64,000 nucleotides of DNA from contig NZ_CP147838.1 in assembly GCF_037338445.1 (NCBI RefSeq), forward strand, positions 682,001-746,000, read 5' to 3'. Position 1 is the stretch's first letter. Every line of letters begins with the position of its first letter. The translations under genes and the position numbers were made by a program. Below the pieces are notes generated by a model, which did no database searches, had not been told where the DNA came from, and saw only the letters and a program-made list of their open reading frames with translations. Source of the stretch: Salinibaculum sp. SYNS191 (lineage in GTDB: Archaea; Halobacteriota; Halobacteria; Halobacteriales; Haloarculaceae). Of the stretch, positions 8,005 to 16,461 are shown piece after piece.

Positions 8005-9093
8005 TCACTCGAAGACCGCGTCGAACGCCCCCGCACCCAGCGGTTCGTAGGTCCCCGCCGCGACGTTCTCCGCGACGTGAGTCGGCGAGCCCATCCCAAC
8101 GAGCGACGAGGTGACGCCGGGAGCGCTCCGCGCGAAGTTGATGGCACGCTGGGCCCGAGTCTCGCCCTCCAGTTCCGCGGCGACGCCCTCCGGCATCTCG
8201 CTCGCGAGCCGCCCCTGCATGATGCTGGCGCTCGTGAAGACGTCCAGTCCCGCGTCGTTGGCGAACCACAGCGCGCTCTTTGCACCGTCCGGCGTGTCGT
8301 GTGACGCGACGGTGAACGCGTCGGCCATGAAGACGTTGAAGGGGAGCTGTATCGCCCGGAGGTGCGTCGCCGCGTTGCCCGCCGCGTCGGCCGCCGCCCG
8401 CGCACGCTCGACGACTTCGCCGAGCGCGAGGTACTGGTCGTCGTCCTGCCGGACGCGGAAGGCCTCCCACGTCGCCACGCCGTAGTGGCGGATGTCGCCC
8501 GCCGCCGCGCGCTCCTCCAGGCGCTCGAAGGTCGCCTCCAGCGTGTCGTATACCTCGTCGACGCTCCGCTCGGCCAGTTGCGTCTCGGGGTTGTGGACGT
8601 AGTAGAGGTCGATGGTGTCGAGGTCCAGGTTCGACAGCGAGCGGTCGAGCTGGTCGTCGATGTACGCCGGGGCGATGCAGTGCTGGCCCCGCATCAGGTC
8701 GGCGGGAGCCACGAGTCCGGTGTCGACGAACTCCTCGCGGATGTACCGGCCCGGGTCCTCCGGGCGCTCGCCGTCGAAGGGGACGAAGCCGCCTTTCGTC
8801 GCGACGAGGACGGCCTCGCGGTCGACGTCGGCGTCGGCGAGCGCCCGCCCGACGACGCGCTCGCTGCGCTGGCACCGGTAGTTGATGGCCGTGTCGACGA
8901 CGTTGACGCCGGATTCGACGGCCGCGACGATGGCGTCGCGGTAGTCGTCGTCGGCCGCGTCCGTCGGGTCACCGAGGTAGGTTCCCACTCCGATGCTGGA
9001 GACGACGCAGTCGCCGAAGGCCCGGAAGTAGGTGCGGGCGAAGTCGTCGGTGAAGCGGTCTCTGTAGTCCCAGGTCGCCGCGCGGGTTGCCAT
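8005..9093 (-). CDS. Aldo/keto reductase
   Basis: 362 aa from the ATG at 9093; the open frame upstream is the antisense of the DHH gene and is rejected. It has a (beta/alpha)8 AKR fold: the NADPH-proximal start SSIGVGTYLGDP (about 32-43), the GVNVVDTAINYR strand with catalytic Asp and Tyr (about 60-71), the catalytic Lys in AVLVATKGGF, the DTIDLYYVHNPE strand giving the His, and HYGVATWEAF. The family reduces aldehydes and ketones with NAD(P)H in the cytoplasm. It is longer than typical AKRs by about 40 residues, mostly in the region before RGQHCIAPAYI and after YGVATW. Substrate unknown. Confidence 0.87.
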   Translation of the reverse strand: MATRAATWDYRDRFTDDFARTYFRAFGDCVVSSIGVGTYLGDPTDAADDDYRDAIVAAVESGVNVVDTAINYRCQRSERVVGRALADADVDREAVLVATKGGFVPFDGERPEDPGRYIREEFVDTGLVAPADLMRGQHCIAPAYIDDQLDRSLSNLDLDTIDLYYVHNPETQLAERSVDEVYDTLEATFERLEERAAAGDIRHYGVATWEAFRVRQDDDQYLALGEVVERARAAADAAGNAATHLRAIQLPFNVFMADAFTVASHDTPDGAKSALWFANDAGLDVFTSASIMQGRLASEMPEGVAAELEGETRAQRAINFARSAPGVTSSLVGMGSPTHVAENVAAGTYEPLGAGAFDAVFE

Positions 9094-9137
9094 ACTCCCG
9101 GTTGGACTCGCCGACGGAAAACAGCGCCGCACGCGGG

Positions 9138-10319
9138 TCAGCGGTCGCCGGCCAGCGTCTCGAACAGCCGGTCGGTGAACTCCTCGCGCGACAGCCCCTG
9201 GCTGGGGCCGATACCCTCCATGTGTTCGATGGAGAGCTGGCCGCCGCCCATCCGGGCGTGACCGCCAGCGCCGGCCATCGGGACGTCCTCGACGACGGCC
9301 CGGAGCGACTTGCCCATGTGGACCCGGTCGTCGCGCGAGCGTCCGGAGAGGTGTATCGTCCCGTCCTTGTCCCCGAAGACGACGACGGCTGTGACCCCTT
9401 CCAGCCGGAGGAGTTCGTCGGCCGCCTGCGGAATCGCGTCGACGTTGGAGACGGTGCCCACGTCGCTGACCGCGAAGGCGTTGCGGACGTCGCGGCTGGT
9501 GATGGCCGTCGCCTTGATGTCCAGAACCTCCGCGTCGACCTCGGGATTGGCGATGCGGTCGAGCCTGTCCTCGTCGACGCCGGGGTAGAGGAAGGCGGAG
9601 GCCTCGAACTCCGCCGAGGAACAGCCCTTCGTCAGCGACTTCGTGTCGGACTGGATGCCGTAGAGCAGCCCCGTCGCGACGCGGGGGTCGATGACGTCCT
9701 CGGTGTCCTCGACCGTCGCCAGTTCCTCCGGGTCGATAGGCTTCAGTCCCATCTCCTCGAAGTACTCCGCGAAGATGCTGGCGCAGGCGCCGTTGTCCGT
9801 CCGGACGTCGGTGAAGGCCGACCCCTCGCCGCCGCCCGGATGGTGGTCGACGACGGCGAAGGGGTCGACGCCCTCGGCTCCCGAGAATCCGCGGGGCTCG
9901 TTGTGGTCGACGAGGACGACCGGGACGTCCGGGAGGTCGGCGGAGGACTCCACCCGGTCGAAATCCAGGTCGAGCACGGTCTCGAAGGCGCGGTTCTCCT
10001 GGTGTCGAATCTGGCCGGGGTAGTGGAGCGAGGCCTCGGTGTCGGTGTAGTCGGCGATGGCCCCCACGGCGAGGGCGGCCGACATCGCGTCCGGGTCGGG
10101 GTTGGGGTGCATGAGGACGGCCACCCTGTCGTGGCGGCCGAGCAGGCGGGCGAAGCGCTGGCCACCCGTCTGGGTGAACCGGCGGAACCCGAAGAAGAGG
10201 ACCACGAGAAGGACGACGACGGCCACCGCAATCGCGGCTGCGACGAGCGGGTTGTCGCCGACGTACGACGTGACGCCATCGAGCTGTAGTGGCACGGCGC
10301 CAGCGTCGGCACAGTACAT
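9138..10319 (-). CDS. Membrane-anchored DHH-family phosphoesterase
   Basis: 393 aa. One transmembrane helix at about 27-46 (PLVAAAIAVAVVVLLVVLFF) tethers a cytoplasmic RecJ-like domain. Motifs: VLMHPNPDPDAM (motif I, about 69-80), the VVLVDHNEP strand, the DHH-like VVDHHPGG (motif III, about 157-164), the later DTKSLTKGC region and a DHHA1-type GGHARMGGG near the C-terminus. DHH/DHHA1 enzymes hydrolyse cyclic dinucleotides, nano-RNA or PAPs; membrane-tethered forms recall GdpP, but no PAS or GGDEF domain is present. The substrate is therefore open: c-di-AMP, which haloarchaea make, or oligoribonucleotides. Confidence 0.82.
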   Translation of the reverse strand: MYCADAGAVPLQLDGVTSYVGDNPLVAAAIAVAVVVLLVVLFFGFRRFTQTGGQRFARLLGRHDRVAVLMHPNPDPDAMSAALAVGAIADYTDTEASLHYPGQIRHQENRAFETVLDLDFDRVESSADLPDVPVVLVDHNEPRGFSGAEGVDPFAVVDHHPGGGEGSAFTDVRTDNGACASIFAEYFEEMGLKPIDPEELATVEDTEDVIDPRVATGLLYGIQSDTKSLTKGCSSAEFEASAFLYPGVDEDRLDRIANPEVDAEVLDIKATAITSRDVRNAFAVSDVGTVSNVDAIPQAADELLRLEGVTAVVVFGDKDGTIHLSGRSRDDRVHMGKSLRAVVEDVPMAGAGGHARMGGGQLSIEHMEGIGPSQGLSREEFTDRLFETLAGDR

Positions 10320-10397
10320 TACACCCTACCGCTCGACGCCGAGACAAAAATACGTTCCCCTCCGGTTCTGAAGAAAACAACCGGACGGAAACACCGC

Positions 10398-11294
10398 TCA
10401 GCCGTCGGTTCTGTCCAGATAGTCCGCGATGGCCGCGGCGTACCCCTCGCGGTAGGTCGGGAAGGCAAAGTCGTAGCCCAGCGACCGGAGTTTGTCGTTC
10501 GAACACCGCTTGCTCGTCCGGAGTCGCCGTCTGGCTGCCGCCGAGAGGTCGTCGTCCGCCAGTCGCTGCTCGACCGTTCGCTTCGGCGGGGCCTCGACGC
10601 CGCATTGCTCGGCCAGCCAGTCGGCGAACGCCCACTTCGAGACCGGTTGGTCGTCGACCACGAGCACCGTCTCGCCGCGGGCGTGGTCGCCGACGAGCAG
10701 GTGACGGACCGCACCCGCCGCGTCGTCCCGGTGGACCATGTTCAGGTACCCCTCCGTCACCGGTCCCTCGACGTACCGCTCCAGGCGATAGCGGTCGGGG
10801 CCGTACAGCCCGGCGAAGCGCGCCACGGTGCCGTCGATGCCGTGTTCCGCCGGACGCTCGAGTGCGACCCGTTCGGCCGTCGCGAGCACTTTGGTCTTGT
10901 CGGTCTGTGGGTCCAGCGGCGTCGCCTCGTCCACCCAGTCGCCGCCGTGGTCGCCGTAGACGCCGGTGCTCGACGTGTAGCAGTACCGCTCGGGCGCGTC
11001 GTCGCGGCCACAGAAGTGGTCGATAGCCGCCTCCTGGCCCGTGACGTAGACCTCGCGGGCGGCGTCGGCCCCGCGACCGCCGGAACTGGCCGCGAAGACG
11101 ACGGCGTCGACGTCGGGAACCGCCGCCAGCGTCGACGGGTCCGTCAGGTCCGCGCGAACGGCGTCGAAGCCCGCCGCCTCGATGGCCGCCAGCCCCGCGT
11201 CGGACCGTCGAACGCCGACCACCTCGTGGTCCGGAGCGAGTTGTCGCCCCAGTTCGAGGCCGACGTAGCCACAGCCGAGGATTGCGACCCGCAT
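10398..11294 (-). CDS. NAD-dependent epimerase/dehydratase (extended SDR)
   Basis: 298 aa from ATG 11294; an overlapping GTG at 11300 would add two residues. The N-terminal NAD-binding motif is RVAILGCGYVGLELGRQL (GxxGxxG form). The active site shows the Ser-Tyr pattern around YTSSTGVYGDHGG, where the SDR Tyr lies in GVYGD, but the usual YxxxK is not clear. This, together with the YeeZ-like start, suggests an SDR used in nucleotide-sugar or metabolite conversion. The ARFAGLYGPDRY motif and the Asn-rich PVTEGYLNMVHRDD segment are standard in this family. It follows the DUF5791-like gene with a 2-nt gap, so they form an operon. Confidence 0.8.
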   Translation of the reverse strand: MRVAILGCGYVGLELGRQLAPDHEVVGVRRSDAGLAAIEAAGFDAVRADLTDPSTLAAVPDVDAVVFAASSGGRGADAAREVYVTGQEAAIDHFCGRDDAPERYCYTSSTGVYGDHGGDWVDEATPLDPQTDKTKVLATAERVALERPAEHGIDGTVARFAGLYGPDRYRLERYVEGPVTEGYLNMVHRDDAAGAVRHLLVGDHARGETVLVVDDQPVSKWAFADWLAEQCGVEAPPKRTVEQRLADDDLSAAARRRLRTSKRCSNDKLRSLGYDFAFPTYREGYAAAIADYLDRTDG

Positions 11295-11296
11295 CG

Positions 11297-11725
11297 TCAC
11301 CGCTTGCGCGCCTCGATGGTCGAGTGGAGGCGCGCGTACTCGTCGAGCGTCATCGGATACCGGCCCTCTATCTTCTGCTGTATCTCCTTCGGTTCGAGCG
11401 CGTCGTTGACCTCCGACGCGAGCGCCTCGACGTCGAGGACGGCAGTCGTCATCCCCATCAGGAGGATGTCACGCGCCTCCACCGCGACGGTGTCCGCGTC
11501 CGGACGGTCCTCGTCCGTCGCGAGGATGGCGGCGGCCTCCGTGAGCGAGAGGTCCGGTGACTCCCCGGCGACGAGCGCGTCGAGCGTCTCCGCGTCCACT
11601 CCCGAACGGTCGGCGACTGTCTCCCTGCCGACAGCGTCTATCGTCGCCACGAGCACGTCGTCGTACGCAGCGCGCAGCGCGTCGGCGTCCTGTTCACCCG
11701 CCGACTCGAACTCGCCTCTGAGCAT
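11297..11725 (-). CDS. Conserved haloarchaeal protein (DUF5791-like)
   Basis: 142 aa, starting MLRGEFESAGEQDADALRAAY. It is acidic and helical, with a central region (GRETVADRSGVDAETLDALV) that looks like a helix-turn-helix or small helical bundle, and a late YPMTLDEYARLHSTIEARKR segment. I recognise it as a haloarchaeal family annotated DUF5791; no function is known to me. It is the first gene of a pair with the SDR gene downstream. It does not look exported and has no cysteine. Confidence 0.7.
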   Translation of the reverse strand: MLRGEFESAGEQDADALRAAYDDVLVATIDAVGRETVADRSGVDAETLDALVAGESPDLSLTEAAAILATDEDRPDADTVAVEARDILLMGMTTAVLDVEALASEVNDALEPKEIQQKIEGRYPMTLDEYARLHSTIEARKR

Positions 11726-11821
11726 ACGCCTACTAGTCGGGGCGCGTACAAATCAGTTCACTTCGGCGGTCGCAGGGGCGTCGCGGCAAGTAACCGCGCC
11801 AGGGCCACCGGACTCTGTCGA

Positions 11822-14788
11822 TCACCCTGCCCGCCCCGGCGTCGGCCACCCCGGCGACGTCTCGGTCATCTGTCCGTCCACGTCCCCGACTCCGCGGGAG
11901 CCCGGAGGGACTGCGACCGCGACGCTCGTATGCGTCCGGAAACTGACACGTGTGCCCGCCCCCAGCCGCTCGGCAGCGCCGTCGTCGTCGACGTCCAGCG
12001 CGACCGGCGTGCCGTCCCTGACGTACCTGAGCGTGGCACCGGGCTCGTCGGGGGTTCCCCGCGGCGCACTCACGACGAACCGGGCGTACTCGCCGGCCAC
12101 TTCGACCTCCCAGTAGTTGACCGTGAGGTACCAGGCCGGGGGCACGGGGGCGAGAGGGAGCCCCGCGGGAAGCCGGCTCAGCGTCTTGCCGGTCACTGCC
12201 TCCGCACCGCGTTTCACACCCTGTTTCACGGCGTCGCCGACGGCTTTGTTCGCCCTGGACCGCCCGAGGCGACGGAGCGTCCCGGCGTGCTTCTCGACGG
12301 GGGACTGTGGCGGCCGGGCCGCCTTCGTCTCCAGAGCCGCGGTGAGGTCGCGGTCCAGCACGAGTGCGAGTCTGTCGCTCGTCCGCGCGGAGAGCTTCCA
12401 CCGCTCGGTCGCCACCGTCGCTATCGCGGCGGCGGCCGACCCGTTCGACAGCGCCATCGCCCGTGTCGCAGGCCCGTCCCAGCGGCCGAGCGCCGTGTCG
12501 AGCACCTCCGTCGGTTCGGTTTGCCGGGTCGGCACGACCGTTTCCAGCGTCTCCGCGGCCACGGAACGGAGGTGGTCGTTGGCGGCCGCGACGTCCTGAC
12601 GGAGGGCCGTCTCGTCGACGTCCAGCCCCGCCACGCGCGCCGAGTCGAGCACCTGCGCCGCGGTGCGGAGACGGGTGCGGTCCGGTCCGAACAGGACCTC
12701 GGTCACGGCGTCGGCAGCGTCGCCGTACGGAACGGCGAACAGGTTCCGGTTGCGGGCGACCAGCGGGTGTTCGGCGGTCCCCTCGGGAATGCCTGCGACC
12801 GACGTCCCGGAGAGTTCACCGAGCGTCAGATAGGAGGGTGACGTGGTCACGCGCATCTGCACACCGTCCGCCCCGAGCGACGCTGTGGCCGCTCCGTCAC
12901 GTGACTCGTACCCAGACTGGAGCGTCTCGAGCGAAACCCCGTCACTCTCGGATAGCTGGTCCGCGACCCGGGAGCGTCGGACGGCGTGGCCCGCCGCCCG
13001 CACTTCCAGACGGCGTCGCACCCGGTCCAGGTACGCGCGGCGGGCGGCGACGCGGGCGCGGCTCGCCACGCCGTCGTAGGCGTCGGGGACGTCGAGCAAG
13101 GCCGCTCGCCGGTCTGCCAGCCGTTTCAGCAGTCGTTCGGCGGGATTGGCCTGCAGCGTCGCGAGTTCGCCTCTAGAGACCGTAACCGAGAGGTTGCGGA
13201 CCCGCTCGCGCACTGTCACGATGTCGTGGTACACCCACCGGGAGAGCGTCGCCGGTCGGTCACCGACGACCGTCGCCGAGGCCGTCCCCCCACCCTTCCC
13301 CGCGACACGGCGCGCAACCGCGTCTGCGCCACCGGGAAGCAGTACCTGCCGGGCCTCTGACCGGACGTCGGCGAGGTTCGAGCCGTCGAGCGGACCGCCA
13401 CGTTCGTGGACGGACCCGAACGGTCGAACCGGCGTCTCGCCCGTGTCGTGCCGGCCGACCAGCGTGATGCCCACGGCAGTCGACCGGCGCCGTCGTTCGA
13501 CGGTCTGTCGGTGTCCGTCCGGAGTCCGCCAGCGTCGCGTCACCGTTGTCGTCACGTTCACCCACCGCGAGTGAGACGCGAGGAGGTGCCAGGGACCGTC
13601 GACCGTCCCGCTGTCCCTCTCCAGCGGGTCGACCGCCGTCCGGTTCGTCACGTCGCGTCCGACGAGTGTCCAGTTCGAACCGGGAGAGCGAGGCTGCCGG
13701 AGCGAGACGGTCTCGCTGGAGAGGACACGAGAGCGGCGCTGGACGGCGACGGTGTAGGGCTGTCTGAGAGTTCGGTTCAGGCCCGCGACGGTGTCGAGAA
13801 AGGCCCTGTCAGCGGTTTCGTTGACTCCGATAGTGACAGCCTCCTGTGGCGACGCACCCGACGTCCGTGACTGGGCGCGCTCGACGGCGACCGACGGAAG
13901 TCGATCGCCCTGCAGGTCGTCGTGTGCCTGGGAAAGCCGGTCTGCGACGGGGGAGGACCCGCCGTCTATCGCGTCGGTGAGCGCCGTGTTCGCAGTCGCC
14001 CAGCCGAGGACGGACTGCCCGACGCGGTCGCTCCGGCCGAAGAAATCGCGCTGCATGGCGAGGAGTGCGCCGTTCGTGAACAGCCCGACGTGTCGGTTGG
14101 CGAGGACGTTCTCGATGGGTGTACCGCCGTACTGGGCGTAGCCACGGGCCCACACCAGCGGATAGAGCCGGCCCGTCAGTCTGGCCCCCAGTCCCGGGTC
14201 GCCGGGACCGGCATCGAGTCGGCGCTCGAAGGTGTCGACCCTGTCGTGGAGGACGAGCGTCGGGACTGGAACCGTCACCGTCGGCGAGAGCGTCCGGGTG
14301 CCCACGACGCGGCCGTCCCGGGTCGCGGTGAGGGTCACGTTCGACACGGTCGCTCTGAGTGCGGTGTTGCGAGGACCGGCCCGCGAGATGGAGACCCGGC
14401 GTTTGGCGTCGCGCAGCGCGGCCGGGGTCGGCGTCGGCGGGAGCCTCGCAGTGACGTCGATGCCCTCGTCACCGTCGAGACGCTGGAGGCGGTCGCGAAC
14501 TGCGAGGTAGACCCGAATCCGCAGTGAGTCACGGAACGTCGACGTCGTGTTCAGGACCGCGCCGAAGCGCGTCCCGGCTGGGTCCGTTATCGGGTCGGTC
14601 GCTGCTGCCCGTGCCGCCGCAGTGACAGCGTCGCGGACAGCACTCTGTGTCTCGGCCGCGGTCGTGTCGAGGGCGTCTCCGACAGCGGGTCCGGTGGCCG
14701 GCTGCCCCGTCAGCGACCCGGCGAAGGTGGCGCTCCCGAGCAGGAGCACGACACCGACGAGCGCGAAGGGAATCCGGGCCCCGGTCAC
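11822..14788 (-). CDS. Giant pilus-locus protein with pilin-like N-terminus (DUF7286-like)
   Basis: 988 aa from the GTG at 14788, whose GTGA overlaps the upstream stop; a GTG at 14797 is the alternative. The N-terminus has one hydrophobic segment (IPFALVGVVLLLGSATFAGS, about 6-25) after a short basic start, like a pilin H-domain, and then a long Thr/Arg/Ala-rich body without further clear membrane segments. Many Asn-Thr/Ser sites suggest N-glycosylation outside the cell. It has no enzymatic motif I recognise. It is the last gene of the pilus/secretion-like operon, so a large surface or tip component secreted by the same machine is a reasonable inference. I recall the family as DUF7286. Confidence 0.7.
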   Translation of the reverse strand: MTGARIPFALVGVVLLLGSATFAGSLTGQPATGPAVGDALDTTAAETQSAVRDAVTAAARAAATDPITDPAGTRFGAVLNTTSTFRDSLRIRVYLAVRDRLQRLDGDEGIDVTARLPPTPTPAALRDAKRRVSISRAGPRNTALRATVSNVTLTATRDGRVVGTRTLSPTVTVPVPTLVLHDRVDTFERRLDAGPGDPGLGARLTGRLYPLVWARGYAQYGGTPIENVLANRHVGLFTNGALLAMQRDFFGRSDRVGQSVLGWATANTALTDAIDGGSSPVADRLSQAHDDLQGDRLPSVAVERAQSRTSGASPQEAVTIGVNETADRAFLDTVAGLNRTLRQPYTVAVQRRSRVLSSETVSLRQPRSPGSNWTLVGRDVTNRTAVDPLERDSGTVDGPWHLLASHSRWVNVTTTVTRRWRTPDGHRQTVERRRRSTAVGITLVGRHDTGETPVRPFGSVHERGGPLDGSNLADVRSEARQVLLPGGADAVARRVAGKGGGTASATVVGDRPATLSRWVYHDIVTVRERVRNLSVTVSRGELATLQANPAERLLKRLADRRAALLDVPDAYDGVASRARVAARRAYLDRVRRRLEVRAAGHAVRRSRVADQLSESDGVSLETLQSGYESRDGAATASLGADGVQMRVTTSPSYLTLGELSGTSVAGIPEGTAEHPLVARNRNLFAVPYGDAADAVTEVLFGPDRTRLRTAAQVLDSARVAGLDVDETALRQDVAAANDHLRSVAAETLETVVPTRQTEPTEVLDTALGRWDGPATRAMALSNGSAAAAIATVATERWKLSARTSDRLALVLDRDLTAALETKAARPPQSPVEKHAGTLRRLGRSRANKAVGDAVKQGVKRGAEAVTGKTLSRLPAGLPLAPVPPAWYLTVNYWEVEVAGEYARFVVSAPRGTPDEPGATLRYVRDGTPVALDVDDDGAAERLGAGTRVSFRTHTSVAVAVPPGSRGVGDVDGQMTETSPGWPTPGRAG

Positions 14789-15597
14789 GGCTCCCACCGC
14801 CTCACCGCGATTGTCACCGTTCCGGTCCGGAGCGCGTCCCGGGCACCGGCGGGGCTCTCGAATCGGGTGCGCATATCCGTCGCGAGTCGCCGCGTCAGCG
14901 CGCCCGCGATGGAACTGTGTGCACCCGCGACGTCTCCCCGGGAAAACGGCGTCGCGTCCAGTCCGAGCGCGTCCGCCATCGAACGGTACCTGCTGGCAGC
15001 CGCGGCCGCCCGTGGACCGGACTGTCCGAGCGCTGCGCCGTGTGACGTCGACGGAAGGAGCGTCTCCGTCACCCTGCGAGCGACCCGTCCTGCGAGGTCC
15101 CGATATCCGCCGGCGGGTCCGGCGGACCTCGCCGCCGTCGACACCACCGGCGATGGGACCTGTAGCGTTGCGACGGAGACGTCGACCGCGGACGGGGGTG
15201 GGCTCCCGACTGCAACGCGACCCTCCACGGGCGCACCCCTGTACGGTCGCCAGACGGCCGTCACCTGTGTCCTGTTCGGTGCCCGGACCGTCGCGCGAAC
15301 GCGGCGTCGGACGGCGCTGCCGAAGGTACCCGAAACAGTCGTCACGGGAACGTCACTGACGGTAGTGTTGGCGAGCGCCGCCTTCGCGAGCAGCGTCGCC
15401 AGGGTGCCGTGAGCCCGCCGTTGTTCCTGCCGGAGGTCGTACTCGACAGTCGCGGTGGTCGTCGCGAGGACCTCAGCGGTCTGCTCGACAGCGGGGCCGG
15501 ACGCAACCGGAGTGGGAGCGTAGACCACGGTTCCGACGGCGGCCGAGACCAGCAGGAGGAAGACGGCCACGTCGAGGACGGTACTGATTGCTCTCAT
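14785..15597 (-). CDS. Pilin-like membrane protein of pilus locus (DUF7284-like)
   Basis: 270 aa from ATG 15597. It starts MRAISTVLDVAVFLLLVSAA: a short basic head, then Ile-Ser-Thr-Val and a hydrophobic stretch, resembling the RA-VSP-VIG start of haloarchaeal PilA pilins. The rest is an extracytoplasmic Ala/Arg/Val-rich domain with Asn-Thr sites. Its ATG overlaps the stop of the upstream gene (ATGA), and its own stop overlaps the start of the giant protein gene. I read it as a pilin-like or pseudopilin-like subunit of the locus; prepilin peptidase processing is inferred, not shown. I recall it as DUF7284. Confidence 0.68.
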   Translation of the reverse strand: MRAISTVLDVAVFLLLVSAAVGTVVYAPTPVASGPAVEQTAEVLATTTATVEYDLRQEQRRAHGTLATLLAKAALANTTVSDVPVTTVSGTFGSAVRRRVRATVRAPNRTQVTAVWRPYRGAPVEGRVAVGSPPPSAVDVSVATLQVPSPVVSTAARSAGPAGGYRDLAGRVARRVTETLLPSTSHGAALGQSGPRAAAAASRYRSMADALGLDATPFSRGDVAGAHSSIAGALTRRLATDMRTRFESPAGARDALRTGTVTIAVRRWEP

Positions 15598-15989
15598 CGC
15601 CAGACGACCACCCGTAGCTGGCCGGGGCGCACCTTCGCCGGAGCTATCCTGACGCTGACCCGCGCCGTCGCCCGGTCGGCATCCGACGGCGGTGTCGGGC
15701 CTCGTGACCACTGTTTCCCGCCGGCCCGCAGTGTGAGGTTGCCGTGCCAGCCGGAGGGGAGCGCTGCCATCGCGGACTCCAGCCGCGCCGGGTCGACGAC
15801 GCCCGCCTCCTCCAGCGTCCGTTCGACGCCGTCGAGGATCACCTCCGGCGTCTCCCGCTCGGGAGCCGGAGTGACGGCTTCTTCCAGCGTATCAGCGTAG
15901 ATGACCAGGCCCGCCGAGACGGCCAGGACGGCCGCCAGGGCGGCCAGCGGCTCGACCTGTCCCCTACCCGACGAGCGTCGCATCGACAT
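15594..15989 (-). CDS. Small pilin-like protein with RGQ processing motif (DUF7285-like)
   Basis: 131 aa. The N-terminus reads basic head, Ser-Gly-Arg-Gly-Gln-Val-Glu-Pro, then hydrophobic LAALAAVLAVSAGLVIYA. An Arg-Gly before Gln, followed by an H-domain, is the class III signal form cut by archaeal prepilin peptidase (PibD). Glu at +3 after the Gln is seen where many type IV pilins keep an acidic residue near +5. The C-terminal domain (about 45-131) is small and beta-rich, with WHGNLTLRAGGKQWSRG. Start could be ATG 15989 or 15983. It overlaps the upstream gene's end by about 26 nt and the next gene by an ATGA. Confidence 0.7.
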   Translation of the reverse strand: MSMRRSSGRGQVEPLAALAAVLAVSAGLVIYADTLEEAVTPAPERETPEVILDGVERTLEEAGVVDPARLESAMAALPSGWHGNLTLRAGGKQWSRGPTPPSDADRATARVSVRIAPAKVRPGQLRVVVWR

Positions 15990-16428
15990 CCCCCCAGCGA
16001 ACGCGCCGTGCGGTCAGTCCGTCCGGTGCCGGCCGCCAGCGGGGAGACTCACGTCGGGCCGCCCGGAGCGCGTCCCGGAAGGCTGTTTTCGACGGGAAGG
16101 CGCTGGCCGGTGGTCGCCCGTGGAGGACGCGAGCCAGCGGCCCGCTATCGACGGGCGTGACCGGACCGAAGGCGAACCGTGCGCGCGCAGTACCGCCATC
16201 GCTTCGGAGAGCGAGTTCCCGAGGGGCGAGACGGATGCGGGACGCAGAGAGCGTGACCCTCGCGCGGGCACTGCCGGGGCTCGATGCGACCTCGTCGATG
16301 GCGTCTGCGACCGGCCCGGGACTCGGCGGCGCAGCGGTCGGCAGGGAGAGGGCGGTCCCCGCGACAGCGACGCTCACCAGGCCGAGTCCGAGCCACACGT
16401 ACCAGGTGTCTAGTGGCGCGTCGAACAC
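15964..16428 (-). CDS. Single-pass membrane protein of pilus locus (DUF7283-like)
   Basis: 154 aa from a GTG at 16428. One transmembrane segment near the N-terminus (about 9-29, WYVWLGLGLVSVAVAGTAL), then an Arg/Ala/Pro-rich extracytoplasmic part with a conserved-looking LSASRIRLAPRELALR stretch and a C-terminal VRWGDVDATLVG. No enzyme motif. It lies 33 nt after the TadC-like gene and overlaps the next gene start, so it belongs to the same operon. I recall the family as DUF7283; the job is likely structural in the pilus or secretion apparatus, inferred from context. Confidence 0.65.
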   Translation of the reverse strand: MFDAPLDTWYVWLGLGLVSVAVAGTALSLPTAAPPSPGPVADAIDEVASSPGSARARVTLSASRIRLAPRELALRSDGGTARARFAFGPVTPVDSGPLARVLHGRPPASAFPSKTAFRDALRAARRESPRWRPAPDGLTARRVRWGDVDATLVG

Positions 16429-16461
16429 GGGGGGCGCTGGTCGCCCGCTGGGTGATAAAGT

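Noticed and set aside
8005..10635. Very long minus-strand ORF (876 codons)
   Set aside because: Only the last part (8005-9093) is the aldo/keto reductase; upstream it is the out-of-frame shadow of the DHH gene with Arg/Pro-rich nonsense composition.
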